Positions 26,591 to 34,541 of a DNA stretch of 64,000 bases are shown here, one piece after another. This stretch comes from Pedobacter sp. KBS0701 (GTDB taxonomy: Bacteria > Bacteroidota > Bacteroidia > Sphingobacteriales > Sphingobacteriaceae): positions 2,418,001 to 2,482,000 of the forward strand of contig NZ_CP042171.1 of assembly GCF_005938645.2 (NCBI RefSeq), written 5' to 3'. The notes below the pieces were generated by a model that worked only from the letters and a program-made list of their open reading frames with translations, did no database searches and had not been told where the DNA came from. Every line of letters starts with the position of its first letter. Positions within the stretch are counted from its first letter, which is position 1. The position numbers and the translations under genes were made by a program.

Positions 26591-27220
26591 CTACCTCACC
26601 GCTGTAAAATACTCTTCCCTTTCTGTAGTATGCGACTTAATTACATTGGTTAAAATTAGATTGACCAATACTTTTTGGGCTTTCCGGTACGAACTGCGTA
26701 ATAGTTTGCTAAACTCTTTCAGGGTAATCTTTTCATTCTGTTCCAGGTATTCGAGCAGTTTTTTCTCGTTCTCAGAGTAAGAGATTAACACGCCATCATT
26801 TTTATATTCCTGTTTAAGTACTTCAAGAATAATCCGACTGGCTAAAACGCTTTTATCATCAATGCGGATATAAGCCCACCATTTTTTTTGATCATCAAGT
26901 GCATAATGCGGCTTGGTATCACTTTCAGGAATATTAACTACCAGCACTAATTTATCATCAACATAAATTTCCTCAAAGTAAGGTTCAATCGCAGGCTTAC
27001 AAAACTGATGTGCAGAAGTTAAGATCATATACTTTTCTTCTTCCTCTGATTTTACACCTTTAATCGAGCCATCATCAGCTACACCAATTAATAATTTACC
27101 ACCTTTGTTATTGGCAAAAGCAACCAGACTCTTGGCAATTTTCTCAGTATTGGTAATGGTTTTCTTAAAATCGAGCATAACGCCCTCACCCTGCAAAATT
27201 AAATTCTTAATACTCGGCAT
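26591..27220 (-). CDS. AlbA_2/Schlafen-type putative DNA-binding protein
   Basis: A 209-residue protein. Residues about 10-120 form an AlbA_2 domain: LDFKKTITNTEKIAKSLVAFANNKGGKLLIGVADDGSIKGV is the signature. The C-terminus (about 150-205) looks like a winged helix (NEKKLLEYLEQNEKITLKEFSKLLRSSYRKAQKVLVNLI). Such proteins are putative transcription regulators; no further activity is visible. The gene starts 10 bp after the DUF4442 gene on the same strand, so they are likely cotranscribed, but no functional link is known. Confidence 0.8.
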   Translation of the reverse strand: MPSIKNLILQGEGVMLDFKKTITNTEKIAKSLVAFANNKGGKLLIGVADDGSIKGVKSEEEEKYMILTSAHQFCKPAIEPYFEEIYVDDKLVLVVNIPESDTKPHYALDDQKKWWAYIRIDDKSVLASRIILEVLKQEYKNDGVLISYSENEKKLLEYLEQNEKITLKEFSKLLRSSYRKAQKVLVNLILTNVIKSHTTEREEYFTAVR

Positions 27221-27230
27221 AATCTAAAAA

Positions 27231-27716
27231 TTAGTAAGCAACTCTGGGCGTTTCACCCTGATGCAGATTTCGGATATATACTTCATTCATTACGGTGGCA
27301 CATACTTCACCCTTCTTATTGGTTATTTCCATAGGGTAGGCTTTTACAAACTTTCCAATGGTTTTTAAGGCATGCTCAGCTTCATTAAGCATTTCATCAG
27401 TTACTGTTATGGTAAAATATAATGTAGAACGACCAGGTTTTAAATATTGTATAGAGGCACTCTTTAACCACACACGTACTTTAAATCCCCGGCGTTGCAT
27501 CAACTGATCAAATAACAAAGCATAAAATGGGTCTGTAGCTGCATAAATAGTCCCTCCAAAAATAGAGCCGTTATAATTTTTATTCAGAAAACTCTTGCTA
27601 AGCTTAACTGTACAGCTTCTAAATTCATTTTCAAATCTCTGAACCCAAATGCGTTGAAAAAATAGGGGAGGATAAAAACGCATTACCCATTTAAGGGTAT
27701 TTTGAGAAATAATCAT
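27231..27716 (-). CDS. DUF4442 hotdog-fold (thioesterase-like) protein
   Basis: A 161-residue protein fitting DUF4442: the core NYNGSIFGGTIYAATDPFYALLFDQLM forms the hotdog helix and first strand, followed by WLKSASIQYLKPGRSTLYFTI and a C-terminal strand (GEVCATVMNEVYIRN). Members resemble acyl-CoA thioesterases of the PaaI type, but the family has no confirmed substrate. It heads a two-gene unit with the AlbA_2 gene. Confidence 0.75.
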   Translation of the reverse strand: MIISQNTLKWVMRFYPPLFFQRIWVQRFENEFRSCTVKLSKSFLNKNYNGSIFGGTIYAATDPFYALLFDQLMQRRGFKVRVWLKSASIQYLKPGRSTLYFTITVTDEMLNEAEHALKTIGKFVKAYPMEITNKKGEVCATVMNEVYIRNLHQGETPRVAY

Positions 27717-27937
27717 ACTTACTAATATCAGAAAGTTTTATCACCTTTTAAAGTTTTGTAAATATTGTTTAAGTAATATTTTATTTAATCGTAAAATATG
27801 CATATTAATAATATTTCACCTGCAGCTCCATAATTACCTAATAATCAGTATTCTTTTGCGAAAAATATTCTTTTCAAGAAAAAAAATAAAACCAAATTAT
27901 TATAAGGTTGTTAGGATGATAGATAACATTAAAAACT

Positions 27938-28147
27938 ATGAAAAAAATAATCTTAAGTCTTGCTTTTGCGGGTTCTCTTATGATAGCCACATCAGCATGC
28001 AATTCGTCAAAAAATATGGCTGGTTCTTCAGACAGTACTAAAACGGATTCGACAACTACGGCACCAATGGATACAACATCTAAAAAAATGCCAGACACGA
28101 CCACAAAAATGCCACCTGACACTACAAAAAAGAACCCTACTATGTAG
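27938..28147 (+). CDS. Small Thr/Ser/Lys-rich lipoprotein
   Basis: A 69-residue secreted lipoprotein: signal sequence (IILSLAFAGSLMIA) and lipobox TSAC (Cys21), followed by a low-complexity tail rich in Thr, Ser, Asp, Lys and Pro (DTTSKKMPDTTTKMPPDTT). A strong terminator follows 6 bp after the stop, supporting a real, separate transcript. The tail is probably disordered; no function can be assigned. Confidence 0.65.
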   Translation: MKKIILSLAFAGSLMIATSACNSSKNMAGSSDSTKTDSTTTAPMDTTSKKMPDTTTKMPPDTTKKNPTM

Positions 28148-28153
28148 GATCTT

Positions 28154-28182
28154 AAAAGCCACTCTAACGCAGAGTGGCTTTT
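28154..28182 (+). terminator. Intrinsic terminator after the small lipoprotein
   Basis: A perfect 12-bp stem (AAAAGCCACTCT / AGAGTGGCTTTT) with a 5-nt loop, followed by a T-rich run. Confidence 0.88.
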
Positions 28183-28249
28183 ATTTTTAAAAATCTATTT
28201 TAATTATTTGTGTTATTGCGTACTTTCAGCATTTAAACCAAATAATTAA

Positions 28250-29482
28250 ATGGATCATCAAGCAAAAACCAACAGCCGTAATGTAATTTTCTTAGTTATT
28301 GTAGCCGCGCTGGGCTATTTTGTTGACATTTACGATCTTGTTCTATTTTCTGTTGTACGCCTCAAAAGCTTTACTGATATAGGTGTTTCTGCCGAGCACA
28401 TGCGTACTGAAGGGGAGTATGTGATTAATATGCAGATGTTCGGTTTGTTGCTTGGCGGCTTGCTTTGGGGCATCATCGGCGATAAATTTGGCCGTATCAA
28501 AGTGTTGTTTGGTTCTATCTTAATGTATTCGTTAGCCAATATAGCCAACGGTTTTGCGACTGATGTGCATACTTATGCCATTATCAGGTTTATAGCAGGG
28601 ATTGGCCTGGCAGGAGAACTTGGAGCCGGAATTACTTTGGTTACTGAAACCATGGATAAAGAAAAACGGGGATATGGAACCATGGTTGTGGCCGGTATCG
28701 GATTATTGGGCGCAGCAGCAGCAGCTACAATCGGAAAACATTTTACGTGGCAAACTTCTTATTTTGTAGGTGGCGGAATGGGGTTGTTGCTGTTACTTTT
28801 ACGTGTGGGTACTTTCGAATCGGGAATGTTCAAACATGCTGAACAAAGTTCAGAGGTCTCAAAAGGGAATTTCTTTATGCTGTTTTCTAACCGGAAGCGG
28901 TTTTTAAAATACCTGGCCTGCATCTGTTTAGGACTTCCGCTTTGGTTTATTGTCGGGATTCTGGTTACCCAATCGCCAGAAATCGGAAAAGCACTTGGCG
29001 CTAAAGAACTGCTTAACGCCGGTACAGGTATTATGTACACTTACTTCGGTATCGCCATCGGCGACGTAGTATGCGGTTTTTTAGCACAGGTATTAAAGTC
29101 CCGCAGGAAAACGGTACTTATTTTTCAAAGTCTGTCGGTAATTACGGTAATTGTTTATTTAACCAGTACAGGCTTAACCGAAAGCAGTTTTATTCTGATC
29201 TGTTTATTTATGGGCTTTGCGGTTGGCTATTGGGCCACATTTGTAACCATCGCCGCCGAGCAGTTCGGTACAAATATCAGATCGACTGTAACTACAACTG
29301 CGCCGAACTTTGTGCGTGGCGCTTTAATTCCTATAACTTTAGTTTTCGAATTTTTTGTTCACCGCTACAACATCGTGTCGGCTGGATTTATAGTTATGGG
29401 GATTGTAACCGTGATCGCTATGATTTCGGTAGTTTATTTAAAAGAAAGTTTTAACAAAGAGCTTAATTACTTAGAAAATTAG
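28250..29482 (+). CDS. Major facilitator superfamily carrier
   Basis: A 410-residue membrane protein with 12 predicted helices. MFS motif A is visible between helices 2 and 3 (GIIGDKFGRIKVLFG), and the helix-4/5 region GIGLAGELGAGITLVTE resembles the metabolite:H+ symporter branch (sugar/organic acid type) rather than drug pumps. The start VIFLVIVAALGYFVDIYDLVLFSV has the acidic helix-1 residues of that branch. Substrate unknown. It stands between the lipoprotein terminator and hemF, with 110 bp before hemF and a separate promoter box there. Confidence 0.85.
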   Translation: MDHQAKTNSRNVIFLVIVAALGYFVDIYDLVLFSVVRLKSFTDIGVSAEHMRTEGEYVINMQMFGLLLGGLLWGIIGDKFGRIKVLFGSILMYSLANIANGFATDVHTYAIIRFIAGIGLAGELGAGITLVTETMDKEKRGYGTMVVAGIGLLGAAAAATIGKHFTWQTSYFVGGGMGLLLLLLRVGTFESGMFKHAEQSSEVSKGNFFMLFSNRKRFLKYLACICLGLPLWFIVGILVTQSPEIGKALGAKELLNAGTGIMYTYFGIAIGDVVCGFLAQVLKSRRKTVLIFQSLSVITVIVYLTSTGLTESSFILICLFMGFAVGYWATFVTIAAEQFGTNIRSTVTTTAPNFVRGALIPITLVFEFFVHRYNIVSAGFIVMGIVTVIAMISVVYLKESFNKELNYLEN

Positions 29483-29562
29483 CTTTAAGACTAGGGACTA
29501 AGTAACAATGTCAATAAAATGTACTATCTAAACATAAATCAATATAGCTGCTTTAATAGGCT

Positions 29563-29570
29563 TAAATTTG
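29563..29570 (+). promoter_or_regulatory. -7 box of hemF
   Basis: TAAATTTG fits TAnnTTTG, 22 nt before the hemF ATG. No clear -33 element. Confidence 0.45.
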
Positions 29571-29592
29571 TATAGAAATAGAAAGAGCCGTC

Positions 29593-30486
29593 ATGTTTAA
29601 AGAAGAAGTAGCAGTGCGATATAAGCAAATTCAGGATGAAATTTGCCATGGATTGGAAATTGCCGATGGCAAAGGAAAATTTGAAGAGGAACTGTGGGAG
29701 AGAAGCGGCGGGGGAGGCGGACGTACCCGGATTATGCAAAATGGTGCTATTATCGAAAAGGGTGGTGTAAATTTCTCTGCTGTACATGGAAAGCTTCCGG
29801 AAGCGGTAAAAAAAGCCTTTAATGTGACAGAAGATGATTTTTTTGCCACTGGCGTTTCAATTGTGATTCACCCGAATCATCCTTTGGTGCCAATCATCCA
29901 CATGAATATCCGCTATTTTGAACTCAATGAAGAAACGCGTTGGTTTGGTGGCGGCATCGATTTAACGCCGCATTATGTGTTCGAAAACGATGCACGTTTC
30001 TTTCACCATAAACTAAAACAGGCTTGTGACGATTTTGGTGCTGAGTTTTATCCAAAATTCAAAATACACGCTGATGATTATTTTTTTATTAAACACCGTG
30101 AAGAAACGCGTGGTATTGGCGGTATTTTTTACGATCGCTTAAAACCTGAGAACACCAATTTATCATGGGAGCAGATTTTAGATTTCTCTATTAATATTGG
30201 CGAAACATTTTTGCCGATTTATACCGAATTAATAGACCGTAACCGGGATAAAGAATTTACGGAGACACATAAAGAATGGCAATACCAACGCCGTAGCCGT
30301 TATGTAGAATTTAATTTAGTTTACGATTCGGGGACCAAATTTGGCTTAGAAACCAACGGACGGATTGAGTCTATTTTAATGAGTTTACCACCGCAGGCTA
30401 ACTGGGGTTATAATGTTCAGCCCGAAATTAATTCTGAAGAATACAAAACGATACAGCTGCTTAAAAAAGGAATTAACTGGGTCTAA
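29593..30486 (+). CDS. hemF: Oxygen-dependent coproporphyrinogen III oxidase
   Basis: A 297-residue enzyme converting coproporphyrinogen III to protoporphyrinogen IX with O2, in haem synthesis. Family segments are abundant: ERSGGGGGRTRIMQNG, WFGGGIDLTPHY, KIHADDYFFIKHREETRGIGGIFYDRL, QRRSRYVEFNLVYDSGTKFGLETNGR and ESILMSLPPQANWGYN. The length matches typical HemF. It is transcribed alone from a box 22 nt upstream. Its presence indicates an aerobic lifestyle for this organism; no other haem genes lie in the window. Confidence 0.97.
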   Translation: MFKEEVAVRYKQIQDEICHGLEIADGKGKFEEELWERSGGGGGRTRIMQNGAIIEKGGVNFSAVHGKLPEAVKKAFNVTEDDFFATGVSIVIHPNHPLVPIIHMNIRYFELNEETRWFGGGIDLTPHYVFENDARFFHHKLKQACDDFGAEFYPKFKIHADDYFFIKHREETRGIGGIFYDRLKPENTNLSWEQILDFSINIGETFLPIYTELIDRNRDKEFTETHKEWQYQRRSRYVEFNLVYDSGTKFGLETNGRIESILMSLPPQANWGYNVQPEINSEEYKTIQLLKKGINWV

Positions 30487-30533
30487 AATTGTATAGAACC
30501 GTCGTCATCTCGATCCGAGGACTTATAAGTTTT

Positions 30534-30857
30534 TTAAAACAAAGTTAGCGGTGCTGATACCTCGTGAAAACCAGCTTTTAATTTGCCGGTTCTAAAATCA
30601 TTTACAACATTGTGGGCCATACGGGTTGGTTCAGGAATACGGTAATTTCCGATACAATTTTTTATGATCGTTAAGCTTTGATCAGCTGTAATTAAATGCC
30701 CGGCAGATACGTAAACAGGTGCACAATTGAGCTTAGTGCGTAAGGCAAAACCCAGGGTTTCACCATGACTGTTGATTTCTGTACTGCTTAATTTTTTGGT
30801 TTTGGAGAGTTCAATCTGGTAAGCAGCGGCATCTTCGAAGCTATAGTGGTCGTACAT
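30534..30857 (-). pseudogene. Truncated endonuclease V (C-terminal half only)
   Basis: The 107-residue frame matches only the C-terminal half of endonuclease V, the enzyme cutting next to deoxyinosine: LGFALRTKLNCAPVYVSAGH and GNYRIPEPTRMAHNVVNDFR are its hallmark closing segments. A normal protein has about 225 residues. The expected upstream half, with the catalytic acidic residues (equivalents of E. coli Asp35, Glu89, Asp110), is absent; the reverse-strand sequence before this ATG is intergenic and promoter-like. The first 20 residues look unrelated. It is most likely a remnant left by an N-terminal deletion. Confidence 0.75.
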
Positions 30858-30901
30858 TCTTATTAGGACAAATTGACTGGTATATTTGTTTATATCTATG
30901 T

Positions 30902-30932
30902 CTTGTGTTAAATAGCATTAGTGATACATTTG
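30902..30932 (+). promoter_or_regulatory. Promoter of the PIN-like orphan gene
   Basis: CTTG (30902-30905), a 19-nt spacer and TACATTTG (30925-30932) form a near-consensus Bacteroidota promoter, ending 23 nt before the ATG at 30956. A second -7-like TATATTTG lies upstream at 30881-30888. Confidence 0.55.
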
Positions 30933-30955
30933 AGTAACCATTTTCCATTAACATT

Positions 30956-31990
30956 ATGATTGCTTTACCATCGTTTTATATACTCACCAGTAATGGAGCA
31001 TCTGTTCTTCCGGATGCAATCCAGCGAGAAAGAGCTATAAATCAAAACCGACCAATCCTCTTTTACTTGGACGCCAATCTTTGTTTGGATGTAATTAATT
31101 ATTTTGAGAACAAGCAAGCACATCCACAATCAAAAACAAATATAGAAATACTCATACTATTTTGCCAGCGATATAATATAGAAGTAGTACCCAAGTTTGG
31201 ATCAATGGAGCTATGTAGAGAACATTTTAACAATCTAAATATATCCAAGTATAAGGATTTTGTAAATAAAATTACTTATGCTTTCGATACTCCACTTGAT
31301 GAAAATGTTAAATTAAATGACCGCATTTTTAATTATGATGTGGAAGTAAATGACACAGACAGTATAGCCTTTAAAGGATTGTTCCCCTTATTGCTTATAA
31401 GCTATATTTCACTATTGAAAATTTATTTCCTATGTAAAAAGAACAAACCTAATAAAGGGAGTGTACTCAAAAATCTGAAGTTATTCTTTCATTGGTGCAA
31501 TAAACATATCAACACATCAATGGCCTCAGAGATCCAGTTGGCAATTAAAATATTTGGCGGAGATTCTGGAATTGGAAAAATGATCTGCATAGATAAAAAG
31601 GGAGGTCATCAAGATGTTTTTAGAACAATTTGGGGTACTGCGTGGGACTTGTTTCATATACGTATGGTGCATTTTAATGCGATTAATACAGGTATAGATC
31701 AGGGTGTATATTTTATTACGCGTGATGAAAATTTATATACATTATTTAAAACCTGTCAGATCAAGGGCGCGTTATCTTTTTCAGGTCAGCCAATAGTCTC
31801 TTTTGTAAATTATGATATTGATATTCAATATAAAGATAAGTCCATTAAAGAAAGTATAGAAGATGCGTTAGAAATTTTCACATTTGAAAGAAGCATTCTT
31901 AATTCCACTGAGCCATTAGATATTAAGCTATTGGAAGAATTAAGAACAAAACTTGAATATGATATATGTAGTGTACGAAACGAATTATGA
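30956..31990 (+). CDS. AT-rich orphan with PIN-like nuclease features
   Basis: A 344-residue protein I do not recognise as a named family. Its layout suggests a PIN-like fold: a strand followed by an acidic residue (LFYLDANLCLDV, Asp39), VPKFGSMELCREHFN (Glu85), TAWDLFHIRMVHF (Asp231) and VYFITRDENLYTLF (Asp257) sit where the acidic cluster of PIN nucleases would be. A helical insertion with a hydrophobic segment (GLFPLLLISYISLLKIYFLC, 141-160) separates the halves. There is no partner antitoxin next to it. Codon use is more A/T-rich than in neighbours, and the flank holds a truncated gene, so recent acquisition is likely. A nuclease or defence role is inference. Confidence 0.55.
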   Translation: MIALPSFYILTSNGASVLPDAIQRERAINQNRPILFYLDANLCLDVINYFENKQAHPQSKTNIEILILFCQRYNIEVVPKFGSMELCREHFNNLNISKYKDFVNKITYAFDTPLDENVKLNDRIFNYDVEVNDTDSIAFKGLFPLLLISYISLLKIYFLCKKNKPNKGSVLKNLKLFFHWCNKHINTSMASEIQLAIKIFGGDSGIGKMICIDKKGGHQDVFRTIWGTAWDLFHIRMVHFNAINTGIDQGVYFITRDENLYTLFKTCQIKGALSFSGQPIVSFVNYDIDIQYKDKSIKESIEDALEIFTFERSILNSTEPLDIKLLEELRTKLEYDICSVRNEL

Positions 31991-32183
31991 CAACTGTCTA
32001 AAACAAAATGTGACGCCCAAAAAGTCCTTAAGACACTAATTCCTAAGGAAATAATACAAGTCAAAATGAAAAATGTGCTGCACAGTATATGCCTGTCTAA
32101 AGCAATATAAATGTCTTATAATTAATATTATGTTAAGTTGTATTTTCGAACACTATCTTATCCTTATCAGATTCTCAATAAAA

Positions 32184-33329
32184 TTACAGTTCCTGAAGTT
32201 TGCGGTTAAGTTCCTGTACCTTGTTTGTTGCACCTTTTTTGCTATAGATATCAATCAGCAACTGTACAGTTTTTTTATCGTTTGGATTAATTTCGTTGGC
32301 ACGTTGTAAAGCAAATTGTGCGCGATTAATTAAACCTTTATATTTTTCGGTTTTGTCCGCATCGCTTGTGTGCAAAGTTTCGTTTGCGGTATTGATATAA
32401 GCTAAACTCAATTGATACAAGGCATCGAAATAATTCTGATCCGTGGTTAAAGCTTTATCGTAAGCTAAAATTGCTGTAGCATTATTTCCGCCAACTTGTT
32501 GCAGGTAACCATATAGAAAATAAAGCAGTTTATTTCCTTTTTCTACTTTTAAATTATTTTCGATCAATCCTTGTGCTTTACTGTAATTTTCTGTGTCTAG
32601 CAAAAGATTAATATAATCATTCGTTAAAAAACGGTTGAATGGATTTAGCAGCAACCCTTCTTCCAGGGTTTTAATGGCAGTTTCGTTTTCTGATTTCACT
32701 ACGTACATCTGGGCCATTTTCTGAAAAACAGATGGATTTTTAATGCCATTTTCTTTTGCGCGTTTAAAATAAGCTAAAGATTCATCGTAAGATTGAATGT
32801 TTAACGCACAGATCGCGGTATTTAATGCCAAAGTAGTATCTGCAGGAAAATTATCTGATACTTCTTTCAGGTCAGCAAATGCTTCTTTAAATTCATTGTT
32901 AAAATAAGCTTCATTGCCTTTATCCTGCTTTTTGATCAGTATGTTGTGGTCAGACGCCTTAATAAGTCCGCCATTGTCGTTGTAGCGGTCTAATGATTTT
33001 GCTTTGGCAACTGCCTCTACTGCACTATCATAAAATTTATTCGCATTGTTCGGGTCGGTATCAATCAGCGATGCAAATGACGTGAGGTAAGATTTTATAG
33101 ACCAGGTTTCCGTCCAATTTTTGGTTTTAATATCTTTTTCGGCAGATTCAATAGATTTTAAGCCCTCTGTAATAATGCTCAACTGCTTTTTCTCATCTTC
33201 TTTGTTGGCTATAGCAGCCTGAAGTTTGCCAACTGAATTTCTGGCAATCAGGATCTGACTTTTTTGGGCTACAGCATTAAAAGAGACGAAAATTAGCGCG
33301 GTTAAAGATATTCTAAGGCAATTCTGCAT
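32184..33329 (-). CDS. Secreted TPR-repeat protein
   Basis: An exported all-helical protein of about 381 residues with a signal peptide (LRISLTALIFVSFNAVAQ) and several TPR-like repeats (NTAICALNIQSYDESLAYFKRA, MYVVKSENETAIKTLEEGLLLNPFN, YDKALTTDQNYFDALYQLSLAY). The frame continues eight codons upstream to 33353, but MQNCLRIS at 33329 is the natural signal-peptide start. It is a paralogue-like neighbour of the next TPR gene: both begin AQKS..AA or similar and share spacing. A terminator separates them. Role unknown; probably a periplasmic scaffold. Confidence 0.8.
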   Translation of the reverse strand: MQNCLRISLTALIFVSFNAVAQKSQILIARNSVGKLQAAIANKEDEKKQLSIITEGLKSIESAEKDIKTKNWTETWSIKSYLTSFASLIDTDPNNANKFYDSAVEAVAKAKSLDRYNDNGGLIKASDHNILIKKQDKGNEAYFNNEFKEAFADLKEVSDNFPADTTLALNTAICALNIQSYDESLAYFKRAKENGIKNPSVFQKMAQMYVVKSENETAIKTLEEGLLLNPFNRFLTNDYINLLLDTENYSKAQGLIENNLKVEKGNKLLYFLYGYLQQVGGNNATAILAYDKALTTDQNYFDALYQLSLAYINTANETLHTSDADKTEKYKGLINRAQFALQRANEINPNDKKTVQLLIDIYSKKGATNKVQELNRKLQEL

Positions 33330-33375
33330 AATGTATTGATGTAATAAAACCATAATAAACCATAAAAATAAACAT

Positions 33376-33412
33376 AAAAAAAAGAGCCCCGAAATTTCAG
33401 GACTCTTTTTTT
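33376..33412 (-). terminator. Terminator between the two TPR genes
   Basis: A-run/GAG (33376-33386) pairs with CTC/T-run (33403-33412) around an imperfect GC core and the palindrome GAAATTTC. With T-runs on both strands it ends the gyrA-TPR transcript on the reverse strand. Confidence 0.75.
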
Positions 33413-33427
33413 AAATCGGTACCAGAA

Positions 33428-34516
33428 TTATTGTTTAGGTAATGCGTCTAAACGTTTTTTGATATCTTCATAATTTTTGGTGTCATTTCTAAAAGCATAG
33501 ATCGTTTTCAATGTTTCTAATGCACCCTGGTTTTTGGCATCAATTTCTAAAGCTTTTTTGTAAAAAGGAAGCGATTTATCTAATAAAGCATTCATTTTAC
33601 CCGTTACTTCGTTAAATTCTTTTACTTTTTTAGGATCGATTTTATTTCTGTCGGCCTGTAATTTTAAAGCCTGACTGAAATAGATGTTGCCTAATAAAAC
33701 CTGATAACTTGGGTTATTTGGCTCTTTTGTAGCTAAAGCAACCAACATTTGCTCAGATTTTGCTGCATCACCCCTATCAATATAGATCTGTGTTTCAGTT
33801 TTAATCCAGTCGGTATTTTCAGGGAATTTAGCAGAAGCTTCTTTAATAACGGCCAAAGCAGCTGTAGTATCTTTCTGTTTGCTTAAAACAGCATTGATAA
33901 TTTCAGAATATAAATCTTTGGATTGTGGTGAGTTTAAAGAGATTACTTTTTTAAACTGGGTAATCATACCTGGATAATCTTCAATATTTCTTGCTGCAAT
34001 ACCAGCATTTAAATACATCGCAGTATCTTGTGGGTTAATTACCGTTGCAGCAACAAATTTTTCGTAAGCCGTTTTGTAATCTTTTTTGTTGTAAGCAATT
34101 ACGCCCGCATTTCTAACCGCATTGCTTACATTCGTTTCAGCTGAACTGATGTTGTCTTTTTCAGCACCTTTAGTATCCAGTTTTTTTGCTTCAGCAATAG
34201 CTTCTTGTGCAATTTTCAAATTTGCATCAGCGTTTGCAGTACTGGTTGAATCTAAAATAGCTGCAGAAGAAGCAAATAGCGCACGGTAAGACCATGCTTC
34301 AGGCATTACTTTAGATTTTTCATCAGCAATGGCTTTATCAGTATGGGCCAAGCCTTTAGCTAACGCTTCAAGCTTTTTTGCCAATGGCGTTGTGGCGCTT
34401 GAAGAGGTTAGCTGGAATAAACCCCAGTCGTTTTTTGCCGCGGTTACTTCACTTTTCTGAGCAAAAGCAGCGCTTACCGCACCTGCTAGAAATATACTTA
34501 GAAATACTCTTTTCAT
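33428..34516 (-). CDS. Secreted TPR-repeat protein downstream of gyrA
   Basis: A 362-residue exported protein: signal peptide (VFLSIFLAGAVSAAFAQ), an Ala/Lys-rich helical region, then TPR-like units (AGVIAYNKKDYKTAYEKFVAATVINP, GIAARNIEDYPGMITQFKKVI, LLGNIYFSQALKLQADRNK). Ends LDALPKQ. It begins 25 bp after gyrA on the same strand, so both are probably cotranscribed, an arrangement seen in related Bacteroidota. The reason for the coupling is unknown. Confidence 0.82.
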   Translation of the reverse strand: MKRVFLSIFLAGAVSAAFAQKSEVTAAKNDWGLFQLTSSSATTPLAKKLEALAKGLAHTDKAIADEKSKVMPEAWSYRALFASSAAILDSTSTANADANLKIAQEAIAEAKKLDTKGAEKDNISSAETNVSNAVRNAGVIAYNKKDYKTAYEKFVAATVINPQDTAMYLNAGIAARNIEDYPGMITQFKKVISLNSPQSKDLYSEIINAVLSKQKDTTAALAVIKEASAKFPENTDWIKTETQIYIDRGDAAKSEQMLVALATKEPNNPSYQVLLGNIYFSQALKLQADRNKIDPKKVKEFNEVTGKMNALLDKSLPFYKKALEIDAKNQGALETLKTIYAFRNDTKNYEDIKKRLDALPKQ

Positions 34517-34541
34517 AATTTTTAATCTAATCTTAATTTAG

